From Eubacteriales Family XIII. Incertae Sedis bacterium (GTDB lineage Bacteria > Bacillota > Clostridia > Peptostreptococcales > Anaerovoracaceae): a DNA stretch of 64,000 bases. Within the stretch, counting starts at the first letter, position 1, and each line of letters begins with the position of its first letter. Made by a program: the position numbers and the translations under genes. The notes below the pieces were generated by a model, which made no database searches, was not told the DNA's origin, and was given only the letters and a program-made list of their open reading frames with translations. This document shows, piece after piece, positions 24,397-32,593 of this stretch. The stretch is from assembly GCA_031261345.1 (NCBI GenBank), contig JAISKC010000053.1:38605-102604 (forward strand). The letters are read 5' to 3'.

Positions 24397-25323
24397 ATGA
24401 CTAAAATTGTACAAAATGCCTTGGAGCTTATCGGCGATACGCCTATCGTCAAGCTGAACAAGATTGTTCCTGACGGGGCGGCTGCTGTTTATGTGAAACT
24501 TGAAAATCAAAATATCGGCGGCAGCGTCAAGGATCGTATTGCGCTCAATATGATTGAGAAGGCTGAAGCCTGTGGCCTCATCAAGCCCGGGGATACTTTG
24601 ATTGAGACCACTTCGGGAAATACGGGAATAGGGCTTGCTTTGATAGCCGCCGTGAAAGGCTACAAGCTCATCATCACTATGAGCGAGGCTGTCTCGGTCG
24701 AGAGACGCAAGATTCTCACGGCATATGGTGCTGAGGTTGTGCTCACACCTGCCTCCGGCGGTATCAAAGCTGGTTTTGATAAGCTCGCCGAACTCGTTTC
24801 TGAGCACGGGTATTTTGAAATCGGCCAGTTTAAAAACGAGCACAATCCCGAGGCTCATCTGGAGCATACGGGTCCGGAAATAGCAGAGGCGTTTGGTTTG
24901 CAAAACCTTCCTGATGCCTTTGTCTCCGGCGTTGGGACCGGCGGCACTATCACCGGTGCAGGGACTTACCTTCGTAGCAAGGATGCTACTATCGAAATCG
25001 TGGCTGTTGAGCCGGATGCGTCCCCTGTTCTATCGGGCGGCGATCCTGCGCCTCATGTCATACAGGGAATCGGTGCGGGAATCATTCCTGAGGTGCTGGA
25101 TACCGGTATATATGACAGGATTGTGCGCGTGAAGAACGAGGAAGCTATTGAGACGGCTCGCAAATTGGCGGCTAACGAAGGGCTTTTGTTTGGGTTCTCG
25201 GCGGGAGCTGCTGTGTTTGCGGCCATCGAGGTCGCCAAGGAGCTCGGTGCCGGCAAAACTGTGCTTGCAATCGCTCCGGACACGGGCGAAAGGTATCTCT
25301 CCACACCGCTTTATGAGGTATAA
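24397..25323 (+). CDS. cysK: Cysteine synthase (O-acetylserine sulfhydrylase)
   Basis: 308 aa PLP enzyme. The PLP lysine lies in [17 protein letters not shown], the substrate loop [19 protein letters not shown] and the phosphate-binding [12 protein letters not shown] are intact, and the C-terminal SAGAA region follows. It makes cysteine from O-acetylserine and sulfide. Its position 25 bp after the NifK-like gene with a GAGGAG ribosome site, in the same orientation, suggests the reductase may release sulfide or thiol that CysK fixes (inference). End of the cluster; a 188-bp inverted repeat follows. Confidence 0.95.
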   Translation: MTKIVQNALELIGDTPIVKLNKIVPDGAAAVYVKLENQNIGGSVKDRIALNMIEKAEACGLIKPGDTLIETTSGNTGIGLALIAAVKGYKLIITMSEAVSVERRKILTAYGAEVVLTPASGGIKAGFDKLAELVSEHGYFEIGQFKNEHNPEAHLEHTGPEIAEAFGLQNLPDAFVSGVGTGGTITGAGTYLRSKDATIEIVAVEPDASPVLSGGDPAPHVIQGIGAGIIPEVLDTGIYDRIVRVKNEEAIETARKLAANEGLLFGFSAGAAVFAAIEVAKELGAGKTVLAIAPDTGERYLSTPLYEV

Positions 25324-25342
25324 TGGGTTTGGAATATAATCC

Positions 25343-25530
25343 GCGGGCAGTGCACCTAAAATGTGTCCCAACAACAAGTGGGAATTTGCATTAAATCGTT
25401 ACAGCTATAATTTTGGAATTTTGGCAAACTCGCTGCGCTCAAACAGTGCCAAAATTTAGCCAAAATCATATCTGCACGATTTGCAAATTCACCACTTGTC
25501 AAGGCTACACATTTTAGGCACACTGCCCGC
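25343..25530. repeat. 188-bp imperfect inverted repeat after cysK
   Basis: The outer 10 bases, GCGGGCAGTG, match the reverse complement of CACTGCCCGC at the far end, and similarity continues along nearly the whole 80-base arms (shared blocks include CCTAAAATGTGT, CAAGTGG, AATTTGCA and ATTTTGG). The centre contains CAAACTCGCTGCGCTC. It could fold as one long hairpin. It resembles a miniature inverted-repeat element; no transposase gene is present. Confidence 0.8.
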
Positions 25531-25535
25531 TAATC

Positions 25536-25601
25536 CCCGTTTCATTCTAATTATTCACGGATAAGAGACCTTGAATATGTGAATAATGCGAATGGAACGG
25601 G
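25536..25601. repeat. 66-bp inverted repeat before the GNAT gene
   Basis: Arms of 23 bases (25536-25558 and 25579-25601) starting CCCGTTTCATTC and matching as reverse complements with three mismatches, around a 20-base loop. Lies directly beside the 188-bp element and about as long as the palindrome at 4.1 kb. No gene is seen in 25324-25647. Confidence 0.75.
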
Positions 25602-25626
25602 ATGGGTGTTTGATTTGCGGAGTTTT

Positions 25627-25648
25627 GGAGGCATATAGGAGGCATATA
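25627..25648. repeat. Tandem duplicated ribosome site GGAGGCATATA x2
   Basis: GGAGGCATATA occurs twice in a row just before the GNAT ATG (first A of the ATG is the last base). Each copy carries a full GGAGG, but only the second is at normal distance from the start. Confidence 0.9.
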
Positions 25649-26094
25649 TGAGCACAATTGAGACGGTACGGGTTTCTTCGGGCTCCCCTACTTGGGATTT
25701 TGCGGGGGTTTACTATGTTCGGACGGAGGGCATGGTCAAATTTTTCAACCTTCCTATGTTTGGAGAGTTTTCGGCTGACACTATTGAGTCCGAATATATT
25801 TTGGCGAATGACGCGGGGTTTCCTGTCGGAACTTGTAGGTTGCGTCCGCTTGACGGGGAGCGTGTGAAGATTGAGCGGGTTTGCGTCCTTCCCGATTATC
25901 GGGGCAAGGGTGTCGGACGCGTTGTGATTGCGGCGGCAGAGGAATGGGCTAAGGAGCGCGGGTTTAAGGAAATCGTGATTGCTAGCCGTGATGAGGTCAT
26001 CGAATTCTACGAGGCGATCGGATATACTACAAATTGCGCCGAGACCGAGTCCGACGAATACTTTAGCTGCACTTATACGTATAAGAGTTTGTGA
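25648..26094 (+). CDS. GNAT-family N-acetyltransferase
   Basis: 148 aa. The acetyl-CoA binding region VCVLPDYRGKGVGRVVIAAA carries the Q/RxxGxG/A-type motif, preceded by the beta strand FPVGTCRLRPL and followed by FYEAIGYTT, the usual GNAT C-terminal motif. Substrate unknown; the closest general type is the small cytosolic acetyltransferases of amines or peptides. The ATG at 25648 has a duplicated GGAGG ribosome site. Followed at 12 bp by the hydroquinone reductase gene, possibly co-transcribed. Confidence 0.85.
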   Translation: MSTIETVRVSSGSPTWDFAGVYYVRTEGMVKFFNLPMFGEFSADTIESEYILANDAGFPVGTCRLRPLDGERVKIERVCVLPDYRGKGVGRVVIAAAEEWAKERGFKEIVIASRDEVIEFYEAIGYTTNCAETESDEYFSCTYTYKSL

Positions 26095-26106
26095 AAGGAA
26101 TTGACT

Positions 26107-27147
26107 ATGACTGAGAAAAATATTATCGAGGGATCCGCCTGTGGGCTTGATTTTGGCAGTGCTTCTTCCGATACAGAGAAGTCAGCTACGCATACCGAGG
26201 AGACTTTCACATCTCTGTTTGCCAAGGAGACGGCCGATGATGGAAAATTTGTCAGACAACCCGTGAGATTTGATACACCTTTTGGCAACGGCGAGGGACA
26301 GCTTCCTGTAGAAGCCGGCAGATACAGACTGATTGTCAGCAAAGCCTGTCCTTGGGCACACAGACAACTCATCGCCTTCTCGCTTTTGGGCATTACTGAG
26401 GATATTGTCAGCATAGGAGTGGTTGATCCCATCAGACCTGACAAACCATATAGCGACTGGGCATTCACACTCGACGAAGGCGGGAGGGATCCGGTGCTCG
26501 GCGCAGAGTATCTGAGCGACATTTACCTGAAGACCGATCCTACCTACGACCTGCGCTTCACCGTCCCTGCCGTGGTCGAAACAGCCACGGGTGAAATCAA
26601 AAACAACGATTACTTTCACCTGACGTATTACTGGGAAAATGAATGGAAGGCTTTTCATAAAGCCGGTGCTCCCGACCTCTTCCCTGAGGCGCTTCGTTCA
26701 GACATCGAAGCGCTCAACGATGTGATTTTCAATGATATCAACAACGGAGTCTACAAAGCCGGATTTGCCGCGAGTCAGGAGGCGTATGAGGAAGCCTATG
26801 ATGCCCTATTCTCTCGGCTTGACGAACTTGAAAAACGCCTCGGAAACTCACGCTATCTCTTCGGTGATCAAATCACGGACTCAGACATCCGTCTCTATGT
26901 AACGTTGGCGCGCTTTGACGCCGCCTACTACAACGCTTTTCGCGCAAACAGGAATAGGCTTGTGGATTTTCCAAATCTCTGGAGCTATGCGAGAGACCTT
27001 TATCAGACAGACGGTTTTGGCAGCACGACGGATTTTGACGCAATCAAGAAGCATTATCACCTGTGCTGCGTCCCGAGCAACAACTACAAACTTGTGCCGA
27101 AAGGACCCGATCTCTCAATCTGGAACACGCCTCACGGCCGCGGATAG
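26107..27147 (+). CDS. Glutathionyl-hydroquinone reductase-like (GST Xi class, YqjG/ECM4)
   Basis: 346 aa from the ATG at 26107 (AAAGGA upstream; a TTG two codons earlier is less likely). The catalytic CPWAHR motif is at about residues 76-81, with the Xi-class features GVVDPIRP, YLSDIYLKTDP, FTVPAVVE and the C-terminal helical domain with DIRLYVTLARFDAAY. These enzymes reduce glutathionyl-hydroquinones using a catalytic cysteine. Glutathione is uncommon in anaerobic Firmicutes, so the in vivo thiol partner is uncertain. Ends 5 bp from the convergent LTA synthase-like gene. Confidence 0.9.
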   Translation: MTEKNIIEGSACGLDFGSASSDTEKSATHTEETFTSLFAKETADDGKFVRQPVRFDTPFGNGEGQLPVEAGRYRLIVSKACPWAHRQLIAFSLLGITEDIVSIGVVDPIRPDKPYSDWAFTLDEGGRDPVLGAEYLSDIYLKTDPTYDLRFTVPAVVETATGEIKNNDYFHLTYYWENEWKAFHKAGAPDLFPEALRSDIEALNDVIFNDINNGVYKAGFAASQEAYEEAYDALFSRLDELEKRLGNSRYLFGDQITDSDIRLYVTLARFDAAYYNAFRANRNRLVDFPNLWSYARDLYQTDGFGSTTDFDAIKKHYHLCCVPSNNYKLVPKGPDLSIWNTPHGRG

Positions 27148-27152
27148 AAGCT

Positions 27153-29180
27153 TCAATCGAGGTCGAAGAGGCCGAGGGATTCGGCGTAACGTTCTCCTGA
27201 AATCATGTCGTATTCTATCATCATATAATCATCCGTGATAGCGGACTTAGGGAAATTATCCTCGCCATAAAAGGACTTCGTGTAACGGGGTTCTTTCTTT
27301 TTCAGCTCGCCCACGAGATAGTCCCAAGGCGTTTTCTTGGCACCGATATAATCAAGCGTCGTCGTCGATATATAATTCGGCGATAAGACGCCAAGCGCCT
27401 CTTTGGGTCCCATTAGAATCGTGCTCGCTATATTTTCACCTTTGGGTTCCGAAGCTTCCGCATCGGCATCGGTCTCTGCAACCGTGAACGCACCCTCCGC
27501 CTCGAAATTCGAATATATGATGAACGGAGTCTCATAGCTGAGATCCTTCTTTTCCAAATTGACCAACAGATTGCCATAGACACCAGGCAAATGGTCTCCC
27601 CAAAACACGAGTACGGTCTTCTTCTCTCTTGCGTCAATCCACGAAACGAGATCGCCCAAAGCCTTATCCGAATCGTGGAGAAGCGCCATATAATCGTCAA
27701 TCTGAGCTTTCTCATATCCACTCGCAGCCGTTGAGCTGAAAGGATGATCGTGCTTTTGGAAGCCATATCTGAGATGGTTTTGCATGGTGATAAGTGTGAT
27801 GAAATTGTTCTTTTCCTTAGACTCGTTCAGATAATCCTCCACCTCGGCATAGGCAGACGCATCTGAGATGTACAAACTTTCACCGTCGTGGGCAGTATGC
27901 TCAAACTCATCGTCGCCATGAAACGCATCGAACCCGAGCTTGGGATAGACCAAAGACCTTCTATACATGGCTGCCCCATAGGGATGAAGTCCAAGTGTAG
28001 AATATCCGTAATCATTCTTCAAAAATTCAGCAACCGATGGGAAGGTTTCCATCTTTGGGAGTATTTCTTGGAATGGCACCGCATAGCCGAGCAGGAAGGT
28101 TGACATACCCGTCAACCCCTCGAATTCAATGTTTGCCGTTCCGCCGCCGTAGCGTGGCGAATAGATATTTCCATAGGCCGCACGCTTCTTCAGAGCATCC
28201 AAATTTGGCAGGAGCGCCCCACCCGTTTCACTCGTATAGGGATAGATATCCTTGAACCTATCCGGCTCGGTGAAACTTTCATTCATTACGTACACAATGT
28301 CAATATTTTCTTTTGCCAAATCAAGCCTCGACTTGTTTTCAGCCGCCGCCTTGTTCTCATATTTGCGGACGATGGCCTCAACGGCTTCTTTCGAGTAACC
28401 ATTCGGCTTTTCCGCACCGACCTTTTTGAAATTGCTGATGAATCCGAGCACGAGCCCATTCCGAGCAAAATTTCGCTGCTGATTCCAGCCGACATATGAG
28501 TAATCTATCATGGGTATGTTCTTGATACCATCTCCCCTGACGTCTATCGTCACCACAAATATGGCAGAAGCGGAGAGAACTGCCACAAGCAAGCGAATAA
28601 TAAAACGCTGCCGACGTGTTGACAATTTCCTCCACGCCTTAATATCAAGTCCGGAACGACATTCTACATTCTTGCAAATCTTTTTCCTGCGCCTTGAAAC
28701 AAGCACCGTCAAAAGAATGGAAAACGCCATGATGACAGCGATATACACAATCTGCTTCCACAAATCAGACTTGTCGTACATCCCATCCATGGCTCCGACA
28801 TTTGTTGCAAACGAAAGGTCTCCCGGCAATAAATGCTCAAACCGAGCGACAAACTTCAACCGATCCACAAAGGTGAACAAGATCATGAAAGAGAAAAATA
28901 CTCCGGCTCCAATCGGCGCACTGCCGCAAATTGCCGAAAAAATCAGAAGGGCGAAAAACAGCAAAAGAGACCCAAATGCAAATTCGAGCGGGTGTTCAAA
29001 GACGAAATCCGTACAATTACTGATGGGTCCGTTCGCCGCGTTTTCCGGCACCGTTATCGTACGGTACTGCGTAGCCAAATTTATGAGCACAGCAGAAAAC
29101 AGAAGGTACACCAAAGAAATTATCAGATAGCGCCTTCCCGTTATCCAGTGGTCGATCTTGCGAGTAATAGTGTTCACCAA
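27153..29180 (-). CDS. LTA synthase-family phosphoglycerol transferase
   Basis: 675 aa membrane enzyme of the alkaline-phosphatase/sulfatase fold. About five transmembrane helices occupy the first 200 residues, then an extracellular domain holding GGGTANIEFEGLTG (catalytic threonine), metal-site regions and VFWGDHLPG near residue 545. It should transfer phosphoglycerol from phosphatidylglycerol onto a glycolipid or glycan at the outer membrane face. The frame begins with TTG then GTG, 9-12 bp after rfbB, without a strong ribosome site; the exact start is uncertain. It follows the dTDP-sugar genes, so it may decorate a wall or surface polymer rather than make classical LTA. Confidence 0.9.
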   Translation of the reverse strand: MVNTITRKIDHWITGRRYLIISLVYLLFSAVLINLATQYRTITVPENAANGPISNCTDFVFEHPLEFAFGSLLLFFALLIFSAICGSAPIGAGVFFSFMILFTFVDRLKFVARFEHLLPGDLSFATNVGAMDGMYDKSDLWKQIVYIAVIMAFSILLTVLVSRRRKKICKNVECRSGLDIKAWRKLSTRRQRFIIRLLVAVLSASAIFVVTIDVRGDGIKNIPMIDYSYVGWNQQRNFARNGLVLGFISNFKKVGAEKPNGYSKEAVEAIVRKYENKAAAENKSRLDLAKENIDIVYVMNESFTEPDRFKDIYPYTSETGGALLPNLDALKKRAAYGNIYSPRYGGGTANIEFEGLTGMSTFLLGYAVPFQEILPKMETFPSVAEFLKNDYGYSTLGLHPYGAAMYRRSLVYPKLGFDAFHGDDEFEHTAHDGESLYISDASAYAEVEDYLNESKEKNNFITLITMQNHLRYGFQKHDHPFSSTAASGYEKAQIDDYMALLHDSDKALGDLVSWIDAREKKTVLVFWGDHLPGVYGNLLVNLEKKDLSYETPFIIYSNFEAEGAFTVAETDADAEASEPKGENIASTILMGPKEALGVLSPNYISTTTLDYIGAKKTPWDYLVGELKKKEPRYTKSFYGEDNFPKSAITDDYMMIEYDMISGERYAESLGLFDLD

Positions 29181-29189
29181 TCCGATTGT

Positions 29190-30209
29190 CTACCTACCGT
29201 CGTACATTTCTGCGTAGTACTTCCGATATTCGCCGGAGATGATATTTTCCCACCATTCCTTGTTGTGAAGATACCAATCGATGGTGAGTTTGATACCGTC
29301 AGCAAACTTCGTCTCAGGGCTCCAGCCAAGCTCGTCCGAAATCTTCTTCGGGTCAATAGCATAGCGCATATCATGCCCTTTTCTGTCCGTTACATAGGTG
29401 ATGAGGGACTCCGGCTTGCCCAGATACCCTATTATGAGCTTGACGATGTCGATGTTTGCCATCTCGTTGTGGCCGCCGATATTGTAGACTTCGCCAATCT
29501 TGCCATTTGACAAAATCATGTCTATGGCCTTGCAGTGATCGTCCACATAGAGCCAATCCCTGACGTTGAGACCCTCCCCATAGACGGGCAACGGCTTGTC
29601 AGCCAAGGCGTTCGCAATCATGAGGGGAATCAACTTTTCCGGAAATTGATACGGCCCGTAATTGTTCGAACATCTTGAAATCGTGAGAGGAAGTCCAAAC
29701 GTTCTGTGATATGCCATCGCGAGAAGATCGGCGGAAGCCTTCGATGCCGAATACGGACTCGAAGTGTTGATTGGCGTGGTCTCCGTGAAGAGCAGATCCG
29801 GTCTGTCAAGTGGCAGATCGCCATAGACTTCATCCGTGCCGACCTGATGAAAACGACCAACGCCGTATTCTCTCGCAGCGTCCATCAAAACCTGCGTACC
29901 GAGAATGTTTGTCCTAAGAAATACGCCAGGATCCTCAATCGACCTATCGACATGGGATTCGGCAGCAAAATTGACTATCACGTCCGGTTTCTCCTCGGAA
30001 ACTATCTTGAAAATCGCATCGCGATCCGTGATATCAGCCTTGAAGAATTTGAACCTGTCGTTTTCCATCGCAGGCTCAAGCGTAGAAAGATTGCCCGCAT
30101 AAGTCAGCGAATCGAGCCCGACAATCTCATAGTCAGGATGCAACTTTTGCTCATAAAATACAAAGTTCGAACCAATAAATCCGGCAGCACCGGTCACCAA
30201 TATTTTCAT
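29190..30209 (-). CDS. rfbB: dTDP-glucose 4,6-dehydratase
   Basis: 339 aa from the second of two adjacent ATG codons (AAGGAG is best spaced for it). Extended SDR with NAD-binding VTGAAGFIGSNFV at the N-terminus, catalytic region GTDEVYGDLP with threonine and Asp/Glu, YSASKASADLLAMAYHRTFGLP (YxxxK) and RCSNNYGPYQFPEKLIPLMI. It converts dTDP-glucose to dTDP-4-keto-6-deoxyglucose. RfbA is encoded just upstream, but rhamnose genes rfbC and rfbD are not in the window, so the product may go to the WecE-like transaminase at 45 kb. Confidence 0.95.
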   Translation of the reverse strand: MKILVTGAAGFIGSNFVFYEQKLHPDYEIVGLDSLTYAGNLSTLEPAMENDRFKFFKADITDRDAIFKIVSEEKPDVIVNFAAESHVDRSIEDPGVFLRTNILGTQVLMDAAREYGVGRFHQVGTDEVYGDLPLDRPDLLFTETTPINTSSPYSASKASADLLAMAYHRTFGLPLTISRCSNNYGPYQFPEKLIPLMIANALADKPLPVYGEGLNVRDWLYVDDHCKAIDMILSNGKIGEVYNIGGHNEMANIDIVKLIIGYLGKPESLITYVTDRKGHDMRYAIDPKKISDELGWSPETKFADGIKLTIDWYLHNKEWWENIISGEYRKYYAEMYDGR

Positions 30210-30235
30210 CATTTACTCCTTAATATTACTCAGTA

Positions 30236-30262
30236 GATTCCGGCTCGGCGGCCGGAATGACA
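30236..30262. repeat. Palindromic repeat copy between rfbA and rfbB (first)
   Basis: GATTCCGGC-TCGGCG-GCCGGAATGACA, same frame as the GATTGCGGG...AATGACA family but with a different stem sequence (compensatory changes in both arms). Confidence 0.8.
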
Positions 30263-30291
30263 TATTACAAAGTCCGGTATATCACCCTTTC

Positions 30292-30317
30292 TGTCATTGC
30301 GGACTTGATCCGCAATC
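30292..30317. repeat. Palindromic repeat copy between rfbA and rfbB (second, inverted)
   Basis: TGTCATTGCGGA-CTTGA-TCCGCAATC, in the opposite orientation to the copy 30 bp away. The pair fills most of the 114-bp gap. Confidence 0.8.
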
Positions 30318-30323
30318 TATTAA

Positions 30324-31190
30324 CTAATCCTGCAACAGCGACAACAAATACTTGCCGTAATCCGTCATCTTCAGCTCGTTGCCGACGGCTTCAAGTTTGT
30401 CGTCCCAAATAAAACCTTTTCTCCATGCTATCTCTTCAAGACAAGCGACGTAGAGCCCCTGCCTCGACTGCACAGCCTCAACGAATTCAGCCGCCTTAAG
30501 AAGACCGATGGGGCTACCCGTATCGAGCCAAGCCATACCGCGCCCAAGCAGTTCAACCTTCAGTTTTCCGTTCTGAAGATATGCGTTGTTGACGCTCGTG
30601 ATTTCAATCTCGCCCCTTGCGGAAGGCTTGACATCCTTCGCAATACGGACGACATCATTATCGTAAAAATACAGACCTGGCACCGCATATTTCGACTTCG
30701 GATGAGCGGGTTTTTCTTCTATTGAAATGACGTTGTTGTCGTCGTCAAATTCAACCACGCCAAATTCTCTCGCATCTCCGACCGGATAGCCGAAGACCGT
30801 GGCGCCCTCTTTTCTGGCCACCGCACGCTCGAGAACGGAAGACAACGATTGTCCGTAAAACACATTGTCGCCGAGCACGAGGCAGACATTATCGTCGCCT
30901 ATGAACGACTCCCCGAGGATGAACGCATCCGCAAGGCCTCTGGGCTTCTCCTGCACGATGTATGAAAAATTGACGCCCATAGACTCGCCCGAGCCGAGCA
31001 ATTTCTCGTATTGCGGGATATCCTCCGGCGTGGAAATGATCAATATATCCTTGATGCCCGCGAGCATCAACACCGATATCGGATAATAGATAAGTGGCTT
31101 GTCGAACACCGGCAACAGCTGTTTGCTCACCGCTTTCGTCATCGGATAGAGCCTCGTGCCCTTTCCGCCGGCCAATACAATTCCTTTCAT
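30324..31190 (-). CDS. rfbA: Glucose-1-phosphate thymidylyltransferase
   Basis: 288 aa from the ATG at 31190 (AAGGAG upstream; in-frame codons further up overlap the ribosome site). Makes dTDP-glucose from dTTP and glucose-1-phosphate. N-terminal [16 protein letters not shown] signature, [29 protein letters not shown] and [12 protein letters not shown] are intact. Forms the first step with RfbB next downstream. Confidence 0.96.
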   Translation of the reverse strand: MKGIVLAGGKGTRLYPMTKAVSKQLLPVFDKPLIYYPISVLMLAGIKDILIISTPEDIPQYEKLLGSGESMGVNFSYIVQEKPRGLADAFILGESFIGDDNVCLVLGDNVFYGQSLSSVLERAVARKEGATVFGYPVGDAREFGVVEFDDDNNVISIEEKPAHPKSKYAVPGLYFYDNDVVRIAKDVKPSARGEIEITSVNNAYLQNGKLKVELLGRGMAWLDTGSPIGLLKAAEFVEAVQSRQGLYVACLEEIAWRKGFIWDDKLEAVGNELKMTDYGKYLLSLLQD

Positions 31191-31265
31191 TCTGGTCTCC
31201 TTAGTCTCCTTCAACAAACAATCTACTTCTTCAATATATTATAGCAGAAAGATAGTAGGTTGTAA

Positions 31266-32555
31266 TTACTTTGCGCTCCACTGTAGATTTTCACCCAGTA
31301 ATTCTCGAATTTCTGCCAAGGCGTTCTCTGCCCTTCCCGCGTTGCCCGAAATCTGTAGTGAAGGATTGCTTTGAAATCCATCGATGAGAGGAATTACTGC
31401 GAAGATTTTGCGTCCATCGTCGTATTTGTCTACCCAAAGTGGCGTGTAGACCGCTTCGATTTCGGAAATTTTGCTACCGGCAGGCTCGTAGGTCAGATTC
31501 ACTTGGGCGATAATGCCTTGTTCGGTGTAATGATTTTCAAGTGTCTCCTGACGCTGGTTTGATATGTAATTTCCCATAGACCAAAATACGGGGACAGCGT
31601 GCGAAGCCGCATTGTCCGAAGCACCATCGCTGTGAAGAAGAAGCTCCATCGGCTGAAGCACGTGTGGATGGGAAGCGAAAATCAAATCTGCCCCATTGTC
31701 AACGGCAAGCTGTGCAGTGCGTCTCTGTGTATCGTTCGCCTGCCTTTCATATTCATTACCCCAGTGAAAATAGCAGACGACAATCTCTGCGCCATCCGCC
31801 TTAGCACCCTCAATCGACTTCACGATTTCGGCATCGTCGGCCGCTTCATCCGGATTGTAGGAATTGATCATAGACTTAGCTTCCTCGGACATAAAAGAAC
31901 CGTTCATCGTCCGCTGCCCATCGACACGGATAGTCTCATAAGTATAGGAGACAACTCCGACCTTCACACCATTGACGTCCAAGACAATGTAATTCTTTTC
32001 CGCTGGATCAAGTCTGCTGCCCACCACCTCGAGACCAGCGGCCTTGGCAACCTCAACCGTCCTGCGTGCACCGGCCACACCTCTATCGAGCATATGATTG
32101 TTCGACGTGATGCCGACGTCAATACCGGCACCCTTGATAAATGCCGCGAGTTCGTCCGGCGATGAGAAATTCGGATAACCGCCAAAAGGCTCGCCCGCAA
32201 AAGTTGTCTCCATGTTTGCAAGAGAAAGATCCGCTCCGGAAATAATGGGTTGGGTGTAAGCAAAATACGTCGAAAGATCGATATTCCCGTCCGCACCATA
32301 CATACCGCCAAGCTGAGGCGTATGCATCATGATGTCCCCGATACAGTCGATAGAGAGCTTAATCGGCTCGGAGGCCTTCACCTCTTCCGCAGCCGATTTG
32401 CTCTTCGCATTTTGTTCTCCGTCTGCGCTGCTGCCTTCGTTCTTCTGTAGTTGCCCACAGGCGGCTACGACACCGATGATCAGCAGAATCAGAATAAGCC
32501 CGGCAATAAACGCGGGCTTTTTCTTTAGTTTGTATTTTCGTCTCTTCACATTCAT
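31266..32555 (-). CDS. CapA-family (PgsA-like) metallophosphatase-fold protein
   Basis: 429 aa. After a basic start there is one hydrophobic segment (residues 14-32) ending in VVAAC, a likely lipobox or membrane anchor, then a Ser/Asp/Lys linker. The extracellular domain has the CapA pattern: CIGDIMMH, DLSLANMETTFAG, TSNNHMLDRGVAG, VVCYFHWGNEYE and FASHPHVLQ with metal-binding His/Asn/Asp. CapA proteins take part in poly-gamma-glutamate and other surface polymer systems, but no capB or capC is seen. No ribosome site; a TATAAT box lies 7 bp before the ATG, so the mRNA may be leaderless. Confidence 0.88.
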   Translation of the reverse strand: MNVKRRKYKLKKKPAFIAGLILILLIIGVVAACGQLQKNEGSSADGEQNAKSKSAAEEVKASEPIKLSIDCIGDIMMHTPQLGGMYGADGNIDLSTYFAYTQPIISGADLSLANMETTFAGEPFGGYPNFSSPDELAAFIKGAGIDVGITSNNHMLDRGVAGARRTVEVAKAAGLEVVGSRLDPAEKNYIVLDVNGVKVGVVSYTYETIRVDGQRTMNGSFMSEEAKSMINSYNPDEAADDAEIVKSIEGAKADGAEIVVCYFHWGNEYERQANDTQRRTAQLAVDNGADLIFASHPHVLQPMELLLHSDGASDNAASHAVPVFWSMGNYISNQRQETLENHYTEQGIIAQVNLTYEPAGSKISEIEAVYTPLWVDKYDDGRKIFAVIPLIDGFQSNPSLQISGNAGRAENALAEIRELLGENLQWSAK

Positions 32556-32593
32556 GGCTAATATTATACCCTATGATGATGGAAGTATTCTTT

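Noticed and set aside
29190..31190. dTDP-rhamnose pathway
   Set aside because: Only rfbA and rfbB are present; rfbC and rfbD were not found in the window, so rhamnose cannot be claimed.
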